From Hymenolepis diminuta (Eukaryota > Platyhelminthes > Cestoda > Cyclophyllidea > Hymenolepididae): a stretch of DNA of 64,000 nt. Both the position numbers and the translations under genes were made by a program. The notes beneath the pieces were generated by a model. That model was not told where the DNA came from. It did no database searches and saw nothing but the letters and a program-made list of their open reading frames with translations. Below, piece after piece: positions 31,001 through 42,994 of this stretch; the stretch's first letter is position 1, and each line of letters begins with the position of its first letter. The stretch lies in NCBI GenBank assembly GCA_900708905.1, contig CAADRB010000014.1:2211822-2275821 (forward strand). Reading direction: 5' to 3'.

Positions 31001-34000
31001 CTTGAATTTCAACTTGTAATTACCAATATTTACATTAAAAAATCAAATATCAGTAAAAGGTGCATTGAAAATGATAATTCTCGTGACTGACCTGTGTTTT
31101 TTTTAGGAATTCTAACTGTAATCTGTTTGGGTCATAATTTATTTTCATTCCAATCATTTCTGAATTGTTAAGACTTTAGGAAAATGGAAATGAATTGAAT
31201 TTTCCCAACGATTAGTCTACAGCACAGATTCGGGAAAACATTCTGTTAGAACTAAAACGCAGTTCCGTTAAAATACATTCCCACTAAAAGCAAAATGGGT
31301 AATTTTATGCAAATTATTTAATTTTACCTTGTAATGCCTCATATATAATCTAATTGCATAAAAATTACTCCTTTTCTGGTGCTGGCAAATTTAATAACCA
31401 ATAAAAACAGCAAAGATAATTCGTTTAGAAATATATTTCTTGAGATTTAAAAAAGTCCTTTGAAAATAATGTGCCGCTTTTTTTATAAGGAGATTGCACT
31501 TTGTACCATGCGGGTAAACAGATGAACAGCTATAGCTAGGAGGAAATAGTGTTGGGAAAGAGTGGGAAGTTTTGGTTCTTGGGATTCGAAAGAATCACCT
31601 CCCGATGTTAATTTTAAGGATGAAACTCTGATAAATAATGTTTCCCCACTCTATTCTTTTTAAGACTTAAAGTAACCGTAATATGGGTATTGGAAGACGT
31701 TGTTAATAATGTATTGAGAAATAGTGATCCTTCTATAATGCAGGAGTATTCCATTCCTTTCAGCAAACATTCATTTACAGTTGACAGATATCCCCTTTAC
31801 TGTTTTAGACCGAATTCTCCTGAAGTGGGAATTTAAACTTAATTAACTAAACCACTGAATTTCCGTGTTCATACACAGAGCTAACAGTATAATGACTACC
31901 ATTTCAGCTAGCTATCTCAGCTCTGATACTTTGAAAATGTAAGCTGCTGTATATCACGTAAGATTATTTCGTCTTTGGAACTATTGAGAGAAAAATGAAT
32001 TGAAGTGACAAGACCGATCCTTCTTGATTAAATAATACCAATTACTAAGTATCGAACATCGTAGACAAGCATTTCCTTCAGCCCAGAGGATGAATCATGA
32101 AATTTGAATATTGGAATGTGAACTAACTATGTAGTAAGACCTTAACTTTTTCTTAATTGAATACCACTACGCTTACAGAAAACAATAAAATGTCTTCCTC
32201 TATGAAAAGCAGAACTTGATAAGTGCTCTCGTTATGTAAAGCATAAAAATAGACCGGTAACATAGGAGCTAGAGATAGGGGTTCATGTCTCCTGTCTATG
32301 CAAGGAACATGATCTCTTTATTACAGTGTTATGACCGAAAAAAGCTTTTCCTAACAGATTCTTGTTCAAGCTTGTCTGAAAATAAATGACAAAGGACCTG
32401 TAAATGGCTATTTTTTCAATTTCCATTTGTTTTAAGGTGATAAAATTGATAAAGGCGAGCATTCAGTTATTTTCATATTTTGATAGAAATGCTTATTTAC
32501 CGGGTTCAAATTAATGCCTAGCACATAGGAGAGCTGCTAGGCTTTTGAAAAAGTGTTTAAAAAAGGAGAGGATTGAATAATTGATATATTTTCCTTGTAT
32601 TTAACTAAAGGACAACCTTTTAATAACTAGAACTAAACAAAACAATGGAATTTCTCAGGAGCTACATGCAGCTGAATTATGCTTCCGATCCAGATATCTC
32701 TCTATCTCAGTAGCTCTTACCCTTTTGAGCTAGCTAAAATAAGGAGATGCTTTTGCAACATATGTTAAGCAATCATTTTTTTTGCTAGTGCAGTAGATTT
32801 TAGGAACTTAAACACCCATTGTTGGCTACCTTAAAACTTTATAAAAGGCAGTAGTGACTGGATTGCCTTCTATTACAAAATATCATATAGAAATTAGTAA
32901 ATTATAAATGAAAACTATTTGCCTTCCGATAGTTTCAAAGAAAATACGTAATTAATATTCTATGCAAAAAGTCGATACGAAAATTCTAAGAAAGCGCTAG
33001 AATGTTTGCCGATTTAAATAACATGACTTAAGTCGTAGAATTGATGAATATTTTTACTATGACCGAATTTTAATGAGATGACCCACAACTCAATGGCCCC
33101 GATTATAAAAACATTGCCACGCACTAAAATCAAGTTACTATAAATTCGAGGATTATTCATAAAAACGATTTAACAGCCTTTCAGAAAAAATATTCGTAAA
33201 TTTTTTCAAGGATATATTGGTAACGTTGCAGATTTGAGAATATTGTACTTTTTTAAATTTAAAATATTGAATTTGCGAGGATAAACTTATCAGTATCTTA
33301 AAATCTCAACAAGGGGTGGCAAAAGGTAACAGAATTTTGGGAGAGTATAGTTTGGCAAATTAGTTACCTAGCTGAACTTTTGAATAAACAAACTAGAAAT
33401 TCTAAAAGAGTGGAAATGCTTATTTTTGCATAAGGGGTCCAAAAGTTTTCGTGGAAATCTTCTCTCTCAAGCCTTAATTAATCTTGACTTTGTCATGACG
33501 CTATCCAATTTATTTCAGAACTCTAAACTTGGGTAATATAAATGTAATGATTCAAATAACATTATAACTGAATGATGGTAAATGCATAAAAAAATGTGTG
33601 GGTATCGGAATAAATCATAGATTAGAGTTCATTCAGAAACCCATGAGAACACCCTGGAATTGCGGGTTTAGAATAATTTATTGCACTCACTAAGTGAATA
33701 ACTAACATCCGAAAACCAAACAAAGTACCATCCTTCTGATACTCGGATTTTAGTTCCAACTTGCATTTGACTATTTCGCTATTCTTTTTCTTAAGACGCT
33801 TTCGCACAAGTGGAAATGATCAAATGCATAGACCTTTGATAATGCAAATACCCCCAACAAGCTTGAGTAGAAGTCAGATTTTCTTAGAAGTGTCAATAAT
33901 AAATTAGTTATTGAAAGTTTCTAGCATCTGTATCTTCAAATTCCACTAAAATAGGAAGTGTTTTAATATTCTACCAGCTATTTCATAAATTTTCCAGTTC

Positions 34001-36444
34001 ATTTATGGCATGATTAATAAATATACCGTACTTTCAAAAGTTTAATGCTGTGTAGCAACTTTGGATAAGATTCCTATAATTTACGGCATTATAATTAAAA
34101 ATGTCGTTTTCTCGATTTCCGCCGATTTTATAATGCGATGTTATTTTAAAAATAAGCTGAAGCTTGACTAGATCTGATAAAAGATTTGATCCCAAAGTTG
34201 TCTTAAATTGGTGTTAATTGGACTTTACTTTATTTGACGTCAAAGGTCCGTATCATATCCTATGCACTCGTTTCTCAAACAGTAAATGTATTTCCAAAGC
34301 AGGCGGGATTAAGTCCACCAAAATCACAACAAACAATCTCATTTCTTGATAGTGCTTTCTATGAGCAAGCTTAAAGCAGTGCCAGTTTAGCTTACTTTTG
34401 GGTAGTCTTTTCACTAGCCAAAGTGATAGTTCTTCACTTCTCCTTCGGGCCTTTTTCATCTCCAGTCATCTAGCATAAGCTGAGTCGACCTCCCAACGTC
34501 TAGCTACAAAATGTACCGAAAAAAAGTTATTCTCTACGCAGATGAGTCGTATTTATCGGTCACTTCCATCTAAGAGCAAGAGAGACCTAGAGAGCAGCAA
34601 AAAGGGTTAAATTATTCACAGCGGATGAATGCGCACGTTTATAGTGTGGATGATAAAATCAAAGGGGAGCATCCCAGAAGTCGATTTTTCCACAACGTGG
34701 GCATATGAGAACGAGTCAGTAAGTGAGTGGTTGATGGGAGCTTTACTCATCGCGGTTTACTTTTCACGCAGTGAATACTGTGTGATTTTTTCCCGAAAAA
34801 AGCTTTGCAATTGCCGATGCGTGGTCCGCTTGTGTTACAACTGTGAAAGGCTTTTGGTGGTTAGTAGAGTGAAAATTGTTACAGCAATGGAATACGCTGC
34901 TACTATCATTTTGTGGTTTTATAATAGTTTCCATTTTGAAAATTTAACTGAATTCACTGTTTACCGAATGTAATGATTCAATGTGAAAGATAAGAAATAA
35001 AATTCATTTTTTGAAGTAGTTAGTAAGAATAAAACGTGCATTTAATTTGAATATAGCTCTGATCAATGCTAATTATCAATTTTCATAATATAAATAGAGG
35101 GCATGATTTATCAGAAATCAGACTTGCTGTTTGAAGCAGGTGATCGATTACAAAGCATTAAACTCCTCTGATTATATATTGGTTTGAGACAGGGCAATTA
35201 ACGCTCAAAATATTTTGATTCGAGTCTACTTTAGATATTTAAATATATTAGAAAAAGTTAAAACAAAATTTATTTCGATGAAATTCTCTTATTCGTCATC
35301 TCACTACTTGCTTTAAAGCCCAATATTACACCGATAAGCAGGGCCTCTTGATTGTTAGGTATGTTCGTAACATAAACTGAGTAACTGGGTAATGGAGGGG
35401 CAGTGAAGTAACATTAGTTAATGAGAAATTTCCGGGGAGACAATTTAAATGACAATAAAGTACTTAGGTTATATATTTTTCACATATTAGTTAATTTATT
35501 TTACGAAGATTGAAATTGTATATAAATTAACTATTAAACTCAATAGAATAAAGCAGAGGTTGGAATAATATAAATACATATTTACTAAGTGTCACACGGT
35601 CCTCCAAGATTTTCGATAGCAAGAGTTAAGTAGTTAAACGTAAATAAAATACATATTTCAGGTCAATTCTTTAAAATTTTCCCCATCAAATAAAGAGAAA
35701 CACGTTTTAAGACGGTTAGCTTAATTATGTGTTTGAATTATCAAAAATTAACTTGCTAAGGTCAATTAAAGCTGGTGATATTTTCAGCGTCACCATTAAT
35801 TAGCATCGGTAAGTTGATTAAGAAGTCTTTAGTTAATGTATTGCGAGGCTGTCAAGAGGCACTTAAATGAAATTTAGTTGGATGCTGTCACTATGGCTTT
35901 TCCTATAGGCTTCAATAAAAAAGGCTTCAATGAAAGTACGTTGATTTAATTTCCTATTAAAATATATTTAATCCACTTTTCACGAAAATATTTCCAATTT
36001 AAAAGTCAACTTAAGGGCAGAGAATGAAATCAGTTTCATTGAAAAACAAAACTGTTTAGAAGAAAATGAGTGCGATTATATTAAGTATATTTCTTAAATA
36101 CATATAAATCACGATTGAATAATTTAACTTAAATGTTTCTCTTAGCTATTTCGCACGTTATTGATGCATTGTTAAAGTATTTCTATCCGAAATATTGCGA
36201 GTTAAAGCTGTTCATGATTCAGCGTTTATACCTTTGATCACTAAAAACGTTAGAGCTAAAACCACTGTACAAAGTCTGTTTGGAATCCTAATGAGTAGAT
36301 ACTTATTTGCTCCCACTCATTCTTGAAAATGCAATTGATTACTTCAACCACAATAAAATAGAATGTATATTGAGCAAGATATGGTTAAATGTTCGAACAA
36401 TCTTTGCTTTATGAGAATATGACCAATTAAGGTTATTATCAAAA
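22090..36444. other. Gene-poor AT-rich stretch
   Basis: About 14 kb in which I could build no exon chain. Local features are a coding-looking block at 23880-24128 (separate entry), a CT-rich run at 25980-26240 with overlapping low-complexity ORFs, and purine-rich sequence at 28660-28760. ORFs such as 29967-30251 (-), 30725-30994 (+, two hydrophobic segments) and 34629-34973 (+) have no recognisable motif and fit chance expectation. Confidence 0.45.
23880..24128 (-). other. Coding-looking block of unknown origin, possibly a dispersed repeat
   Basis: On the minus strand 24128-23990 reads 45 codons between stops with strongly protein-like content (YWRCVYDSAAMGVLLTGLNK, then RVLYTGKRFEVTAMELSDL). 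It is more GC-rich than its surroundings, and the GC enrichment continues past the stop to 23880. I do not recognise the family. It could be an exon, a pseudogene piece or a flatworm interspersed repeat that happens to be open. Confidence 0.3.
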
Positions 36445-36780
36445 TCAAAAGATTATTAGCGAGATGTCTTGGTCTGGCGTGGCGGCATGTGGCTGTATAC
36501 CAGCTACTTGGAAATCGGGTTCTGTAAGTGATCGTTGCTGGTATTTGGCCAGAAATGCACTATAACTTTCACCTGTCTTGAAAACGGCATGTCCAAACAC
36601 TCAATCTAACTTACCGATAAATCGGTCTTGACGACTTTGATTTTGAAGTAAATAACGAAAAGAACGCCAATTTTACCAATGTACAATCAAATACCCTTTA
36701 GATCAAGGATTTTGAGCCCTGAAATGTCAGGTCTTGTTGCAACGGAACTAAGCTATTGAACATATTGATTCAATCAAAAA
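36445..36780 (-). pseudogene. Decayed coding fragment, unknown element or gene
   Basis: Minus-strand frame ending TGA at 36447-36445. The last 51 codons are open (VFGHAVFKTGESYSAFLAKY, then QQRSLTEPDFQVAGIQPHAA). Upstream in the same frame it remains protein-like (FRYLLQNQSRQDRFIGKLD, SKGYLIVHW) but with TGA, TAA and TAG interruptions. This is the pattern of a pseudogene. It sits next to an endonuclease-like fossil on the opposite strand. Identity unknown. Confidence 0.35.
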
Positions 36781-36913
36781 CTTCATCTGGGCGTGTTATC
36801 TAAAACGAAAATAACCCAAATCTCATACTGAACTTATTTTTTGTTTCGCTGTGCATAATTCTAGACAAAAAATCAACTTAATACAGATTGCTTTTGTTAT
36901 TAATGACTTATGA

Positions 36914-37260
36914 CTCCAAGTTCAAGAAGTTAAAACTTTCTCGAACATGTTAATACCGATCCTGATCAAAGTTAGTGATAGTTCCCTGGGTGTTATCGGT
37001 TGTTACCACCAACTGACTCTTCATCCCTATTCCTGGAGAAGCAAATTTTTATAGACAAATTGATACGTGTTAAGTGACATAAAGCTTAAAGTTGATAGTT
37101 TCACCATCATCCTGGGTGATATTAGCTTTGACCTTGATGCTTACAATAGTTATATGATGTGGTAGAATATCTGACAGACGTCTTGGAGACTACAACTGTT
37201 AAGATTCTGTGGAAAAAATCGGCTCTACGCCTCCTACGTGTTAGGAAATTTTCCTATGAT
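36914..37260 (+). pseudogene. Fossil non-LTR retrotransposon endonuclease (EEP/APE-type) fragment
   Basis: One plus-strand frame from 36914 to 37165, broken only by internal stops, reads SDSSLGVIGCY then YVLSDIKLKVDSFTIILGD and FDLDAYN. This has the layout of LINE endonuclease domains: a strand ending in CY, a helix with evenly spaced charges, then an (I/V)LGDFN-type motif, here ILGDISF. After a frameshift, LGDYNC-stop-DSV follows, resembling the next conserved segment. No intact ORF remains. Confidence 0.42.
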
Positions 37261-40200
37261 AAAAAGTTGTAGGGCTATTTTCCCCGCCATGCAAAATACT
37301 GATAAAAGCACTAAAACTGTGAGATGTTATATTATAAGTGATGGGAGAAAGAAAATGTGAAATATGAGGTGTTTATCTTGTAAAGTAAATGCCATCTATT
37401 GCTACTGGTAATTCAAAATATTTGAGAGCATAGGTTTGGGTTGATTGCATAACTTTAGAGCTGGATATGTGTCAATGTCAACAAAGCTCAGCATTTATTT
37501 GTGTATTGGGCTTTTAAAACACAAAGTGGAACTATTCAAGTTTTAGCTGTTGACCTTTTCCACTGCGCCTCATCCTCAAGGTTCTAAATTCACTTTATGT
37601 TATCTCACTTTACAAATACGTTATTTACTTATTAATTTAACAGTTTAATACCTTCCAATAGTTATTTGAAGATTCATAGTCGCGCTAGTTTTCAGATTCA
37701 CTTTTTTCGAGGTAAGTGTCAGATTTTCAGTATCATTGTTATTCACAGTATTAATATAATAGTTTTGAAATTTTTAATCCTGGGAACCAATGAAATTAAT
37801 TAATAGAAAATACAAAACTTGTTAGAGGGATGGAGACCAGAAAGATACTGAGAATACCATCAAGGTATCAAAGAGTTTTAATATAATTTTTGAAATTGAA
37901 TTGTACAATATTTAGCAATCTGCAAAATTGATGCTATGACGATATAAATTTTATTTCTCAGCTTAACGCTAGGGATTGTAAACACTTTCAACAATTTTTA
38001 TTTAAAGGAGGGGAATCTTATTTTAATTTTAGGCGAAAAAATCCACAGAACGAACTTGCCCTTCCACATCAGAGTGAAACGGTTAAAAGTGCAAATAAGT
38101 TAATTCGCACTAATTCCTTCGGCCTTCCGTGTACCAAGCAAAATGGATAATTTAAACCTCAAAGGTCAACTGGTGAAAGTGTCCGTACTATTAAATGGAA
38201 GGGCTGTCACAGAGTCCAAATCCTTTAATCTGTTGCATTTCAAAAAGTACAATAACTGACAAATTTATGACAATGCGTTTGGATAAAATTTGATTTTAAA
38301 ACACTAGAACTCCCTTTGGATGGATTTATAGAAAATTAAAAATAACGCATTTAACACAAATTGTTTAATTTATCTGCCAGTAACTTTTAATCAAATTATT
38401 TGCAGCGATAAGATCAGTTTCCTAAGTTGAAATGTTCTGATTCACCTTTACCTAATAATAATGAAATCTGCAACATTAAAGAGGATTTAGATACTCGGCA
38501 TGGTTGCAGAGATTAGGGAAGTAAAATGCAAAACACTAATTTTATTCAAGCTGAATTTTATGGATAAAAATCACGTGACACCGCAACAAATAACCTTAAA
38601 ATAAGTTTGACTCAATAGCTCTCTCGAAAAGTACCATTTTGATCAGTCTTTTATGAAAACCAAAAGGCAATTTATAATAAAATAAGAGAATAACCTTCAA
38701 TTTATCAGAAGTTACTGCATCATGCAAGACAACACTTTTCTTTTGATAAAATGTTCTTTCCCCTACTTATCGTTGCTCAGCGACACAGCTTTAGAGTAAT
38801 TGAAGTATATTCATTTGAAATATATTTATATTGAATTGAATTGCATTGTATCGTATTTTAAATTGATCTTACTGAAAAGGAAAATATGTGGAAAATCGAT
38901 TTTTGATAGATTTTGTGTAAATTAATATTTTATCTTAAATACAGTAAATACTGTTATAGGCAATTTAAAACTCCTATTATCATACAAAATTGTTCATTAT
39001 AAGGACCTCTAATTATTAGCTTTCTCTGAAAGAAAACTATTCATAAATTCCTTTTTGCAAATTGCATGAATTTTCACAAATATTATTTTTTCATATTCCT
39101 GTTGCACCGATTTATGTGTTAATATCTGCACATTCAATAATGCTGAACGCTTCATAAAATCTGATATTATGAAGGTTGAGGTTTAATTTAGTACGAACTT
39201 TCTTTGCAAAGAAGTCTACCAATCTCACATTAAATGAGACCCGCATCTCTATAGAATTGGAAAAAGAGACCTTTTTAGTACCCACCGCCAAAAATTGACC
39301 ATTTTTTAGAACATTGTACAAAACTTCTCTCATAAATTTAATTTGGAAAATGTTTTCAGTATCTACATAATTAATTTGGGGCGATTTTTCGATCTATAAC
39401 AGAAAGAGCAAAAATCTCTATTGAATTATTTTGATCAATTAAAAATTTAATACAGCGATAGAAGACATTTTCCGCAATCTTTAATTTAAAATTTGTTAAG
39501 AATAATAAGAAAATGTATATATGGCTAAATTTTTATGGTCTAAATGAATTTCTGCAGACGAAAAATAAGTGACATAAAGTTCTCTTAAATAGCAGAAAAA
39601 TTTTTATTTAAACACAGTACTAAATTTTTGATACTATCACAATATTGTCACTATTTTGGTCCCTGAAATGCCTCTCAAATAAATTAAATTTTTCAAGTCC
39701 GAAGAATAAGTAAAAATTTAATTTATTGTACAAATATATTGTACAGCAAATTTAAATGATGTTGTGTTTACTTTAATCTTTGGAAACCATCCAAGTTGAT
39801 TCAAATAAAGAAACAGTTAAAAAAAGAAAGATCAACAATAAATCAATTCAGCATTCCATAATCCTCAAAAAATACATTTAATTACAGTAGTTGATGAAGA
39901 TATTGCCAGTTCTCTATTGTACCCTTTTACATTCGATTCTTCTTTGTTTGTTTGCATAAAAAGAAGACGAGTATTTGGGTGTTTCCGAAAAGTATAGAAA
40001 GACATAGTTGTGCAGTTTTTCTCCTTTGTTTCCCTGTCTAGCTGTCGGCGGTTTCTCACCAAGTGAAAAGGCGGTCCTGAAAGGAAGTTGTTTTCTTTCA
40101 AACTAAACGTCGCATTGGAATGCTTATATAAATATCTGTAATCGCAAGACGATGGAAGTTTACTCCTAAATATAGAAATAATAATTTTCAAACTATTTAA

Positions 40201-40837
40201 AATGATCTGTAGGAAATTTTAGTTTTATTAAGTATGGGGAGGCTAATAGGAAGAGATTTAAATAAATCGGGTCAAATCCGTTATGAATAAAAGTTTACCC
40301 TGATGGCGCGGTAAACAATGTAAACTGTAAAAATATAACAGTATTTATGGGTAGCACCTAAGACATAATTTAAATAAATAAAAGTATAGTTATCAATTTC
40401 CAGATCGGTGATGTTTCCTACAGATTTGACCTTAATGACCTATTCTACAGGTTATAATTACAGAGGCATTTATTTAGTGGAATAATTTTATCTCGACTTG
40501 GTACTTCGCGGAACAGCTTTAAACCAAAAATTTTCGCACCAAAATTTACCATCTGTAATAAAAAATTTGAAAAGATGGAGGTAAAATCCGTGGGGGAAGA
40601 CGAGAAGACAGAGAAGACGAGATATTTGCCAGAACTCTGTTGAAATCTCATTTACCTAAAGTAAATATGTGCCACTAATGCCGCATACACAGCAATATGA
40701 TTAAGAAAACCTCAGGTGGATGCTAAACAGGTATTCGTCGAGAAAGAAGGTGAAAATTAGATAATGAATCCTACAAAGAATTATTCTCCACGCATTATTA
40801 GATAGAAACTCCAATTGAAGGGTATCAGCAAAGAAAA
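37261..40837. other. AT-rich intergenic DNA, nothing identified
   Basis: No protein motifs recognised. A short inverted repeat TGTACAA/TTGTACA lies near 39726-39744. The 108-codon minus ORF at 39865-40191 has no motif. Confidence 0.4.
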
Positions 40838-40996
40838 TTAAATATGTGGATTCTCAGTGTCATTGACACTTTGCATGAGGAAGTGAGATGAGAAGGCACT
40901 TGTGAATTGATCATCACAAACCCAAATATCATCTACAAAGTAGTAAACTCCTTCCGCCAGTAGATGAATGCTAAAAAATATGTGAAAAGAGGATGA
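40838..40996 (-). pseudogene. Reverse-transcriptase-like fragment (YYFVDDI motif)
   Basis: The minus-strand frame is open from 40996 to the stop at 40840-40838. It contains GVYYFVDDIWVCDDQF then SHFLMQSVNDTENPHI. F-V-D-D is the catalytic Asp pair of reverse transcriptases, and a hydrophobic helix then N-P-x-I about 25-30 residues on recalls Penelope-like elements and other retroelement RTs. The frame remains protein-like past the stop (FSLLIPFNWSF). Too short to classify; certainly not a functional RT. Confidence 0.42.
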
Positions 40997-42227
40997 CTAC
41001 GAAATCACAAGAAAGCCTGTAACCCAGACTTTTCATTATAAAGGGCCAGATGGAACGAAATTTCAACTCGAAAGGGCGGTCTACCTGGTAACTAATGGAA
41101 CTCAGATAAAGTAGGGTCCTCCCGATCTCCTGACTCTCAATTCTACTGTTCTAAAAACGTTCTCATAGAGTTGGACACACTCCTTCTTTATGAACTTTCA
41201 CTTTCTTTGTGCTTAGATGTTAACTCATGATGAAAAGTCATAAAGTTTTTTAGCCTTACCACAGAATTAATTTAAATAAAGATGAACCATGTCTTCAGAC
41301 ACATGGACGTATTTTGATCTTTACAAATGAAAATGAATCCGTTTTTTATAAGTCAGAAGATTTCTCTTTGATAGTGAAGCTAACGTCATATTACTGTCAC
41401 ATCTATTATGATTAATTAACAATTATGTATTTCTACCACGGAACTAACAAAATTTGATAAATACAATTCAATTTTAACCTCTATTTTAATGAATATATTT
41501 ATATACTAGAGAGGAAAAAATTTTCAGAACAGAAATCATCTAAAAATTTTTAAATGGTTACCTATCGACACTCTCAGCAAAATTTTGTTATGTAGCTAAA
41601 TGAGGGCAATATAATTTCAAAATTGCTGAGATTTATTTGAATATGAATTTAAACCTTAAGCATGGTCCATGAAATTTTATATTAAGACTGCAGTTTTACG
41701 ATTTAAACAATGATTCTCGTTTTGTTAACTTAAAGTTGTGACTAAATTTGTTAAATTTAAAATTTTATATAAATTTGTAATATAAATTCGTTAAATTTGT
41801 TATATTAAAGAAAAAATACATGTTTGGTACAAATCACAATTTTTTGATAACCGATAATAATATTAAAGTCGGTTTTGACGTTTATCATGAATGGGTAGGT
41901 CAGTAGTAACGTATTTCCTTCTTAACATCAAACTTACAATTGAAATATATAAAGTGCAGTTTCCAGTGGAATTTTAATTGTATGAATTATTTCAGTTATT
42001 TAAAGATCACATCAAGGACACAAAGTTAGATAAAACGATGTGAAACTTTAAAATTTTAGTGCATTAAAGGAACTACGTAGATTTAATTGCAATTCTAATT
42101 CAGTTCTTGTGTTGATCTTCACTTCGTTTCCAGTTAATTTATGTTACTTGTGTCTAAAAGACCTAAACAGGTTGATCCTAATCGATACCACTTCTGAACA
42201 CTAGGTGTGGCCAGTTCTTGAGTTAGC
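40997..42227. other. Intergenic DNA, nothing identified
   Basis: A slightly GC-richer patch (41040-41180) adjoins the RT fragment and may belong to the same dead element. The remainder is AT-rich with nothing recognised. Confidence 0.35.
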
Positions 42228-42855
42228 ATGGCCTACAAGGTTCGTATGATAGTTCCCATTCTATAAAAGCGTTTTTATTTTGTAGAGACTGCACTCTCTC
42301 AAAATATTATTTTAACTGTAACCCATTTAGGAGATTTATGATAAGATAAGTGTGAAACCTGTTTACACTCCGACTTCAGGCGTACTAAGAAAAGCTGAAG
42401 TCCAAGGTATGCTTCCAAAGTCATTATAAAAGTATATATATAAGATTTCAAAAGAATCATCAAGATATCAATTTGAATTTTATTATTTTAATCTTCGTCA
42501 GTAATTTCTACAATCTTATTCGCGTGAGCCATACGATTTGGAACGATTTCCAGGTCTGTGGTGCGACACATCCGCCAGAGTTGGTTCCTGGTATTGTTGC
42601 TTTTGGATATGCCAAAAGGGGGTAAAGGTAAACCTGTCCCATAAACTACTTGGCAAGGATATTCAGGAAGATGAACATGGTCTATCAGGAGATATCAAGC
42701 GACTATGGATTTTTAACAAATTGTCGAGGCGAAATACAAAGCCAAAAAATTCCAAGCTTAAGAAATATGCAAACCGCAAAGCTTGTGAAGAGATTTATAG
42801 GAATTATGAATCTCTCATAAAAGACAGCACACCTCAATCAACGGAGACGGAATAA
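42228..42855 (+). CDS. Possible small three-exon gene, product unknown (129 aa as modelled)
   Basis: Model: 42228-42239 (MAYK), 42331-42406, 42554-42855. Splice sites are good: CAAG|GTTCGT to CCCATTTAG, and CAAG|GTATGC to GATTTCCAG. Exon 2 encodes EIYDKISVKPVYTPTSGVLR, and only one of its frames is open. The modelled exon 3 gives a Cys/Trp-rich start (LWCDTS, WYCCFWICQ) followed by a more natural Lys-rich tail ending STPQSTETE. Another frame across 42554-42620 is more protein-like (VCGATHPPELVPGIVAFGYA) but does not join exon 2 at the strong donor. An AG directly before the ATG could be a trans-splice acceptor. I recognise no family. It may be a real gene with a different third exon or a pseudogene with a frameshift at the G5 run (42618-42622). 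Confidence 0.35.
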
Positions 42856-42974
42856 GAAGGTGATCTTCACCCTTCTTCAACATGTTAAATTCCTCTGATT
42901 TCGCAAATTCATGCAATTTTTTCTGCAGACACAAATAATATGACGTCTGCCCTTTCCATTTAGTTTCATGATCT

Positions 42975-42994
42975 ATGTATGCATATGCATACAT
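42975..42994. repeat. Perfect 20-bp palindrome
   Basis: ATGTATGCAT followed by its exact reverse complement, 120 bp downstream of the possible gene at 42.2 kb. It contains two ATGCAT boxes. Possible dyad protein site or chance; no related copy seen. Confidence 0.6.

Noticed and set aside
34629..34973. 114-codon plus-strand ORF, the longest in the desert
   Set aside because: With about one third each of A and T, a handful of ORFs of 100 codons or more is expected by chance in 64 kb on six frames. Composition is Trp/Cys-rich and no motif is seen.
39865..40191. 108-codon minus-strand ORF
   Set aside because: No recognisable motif; length within chance expectation.
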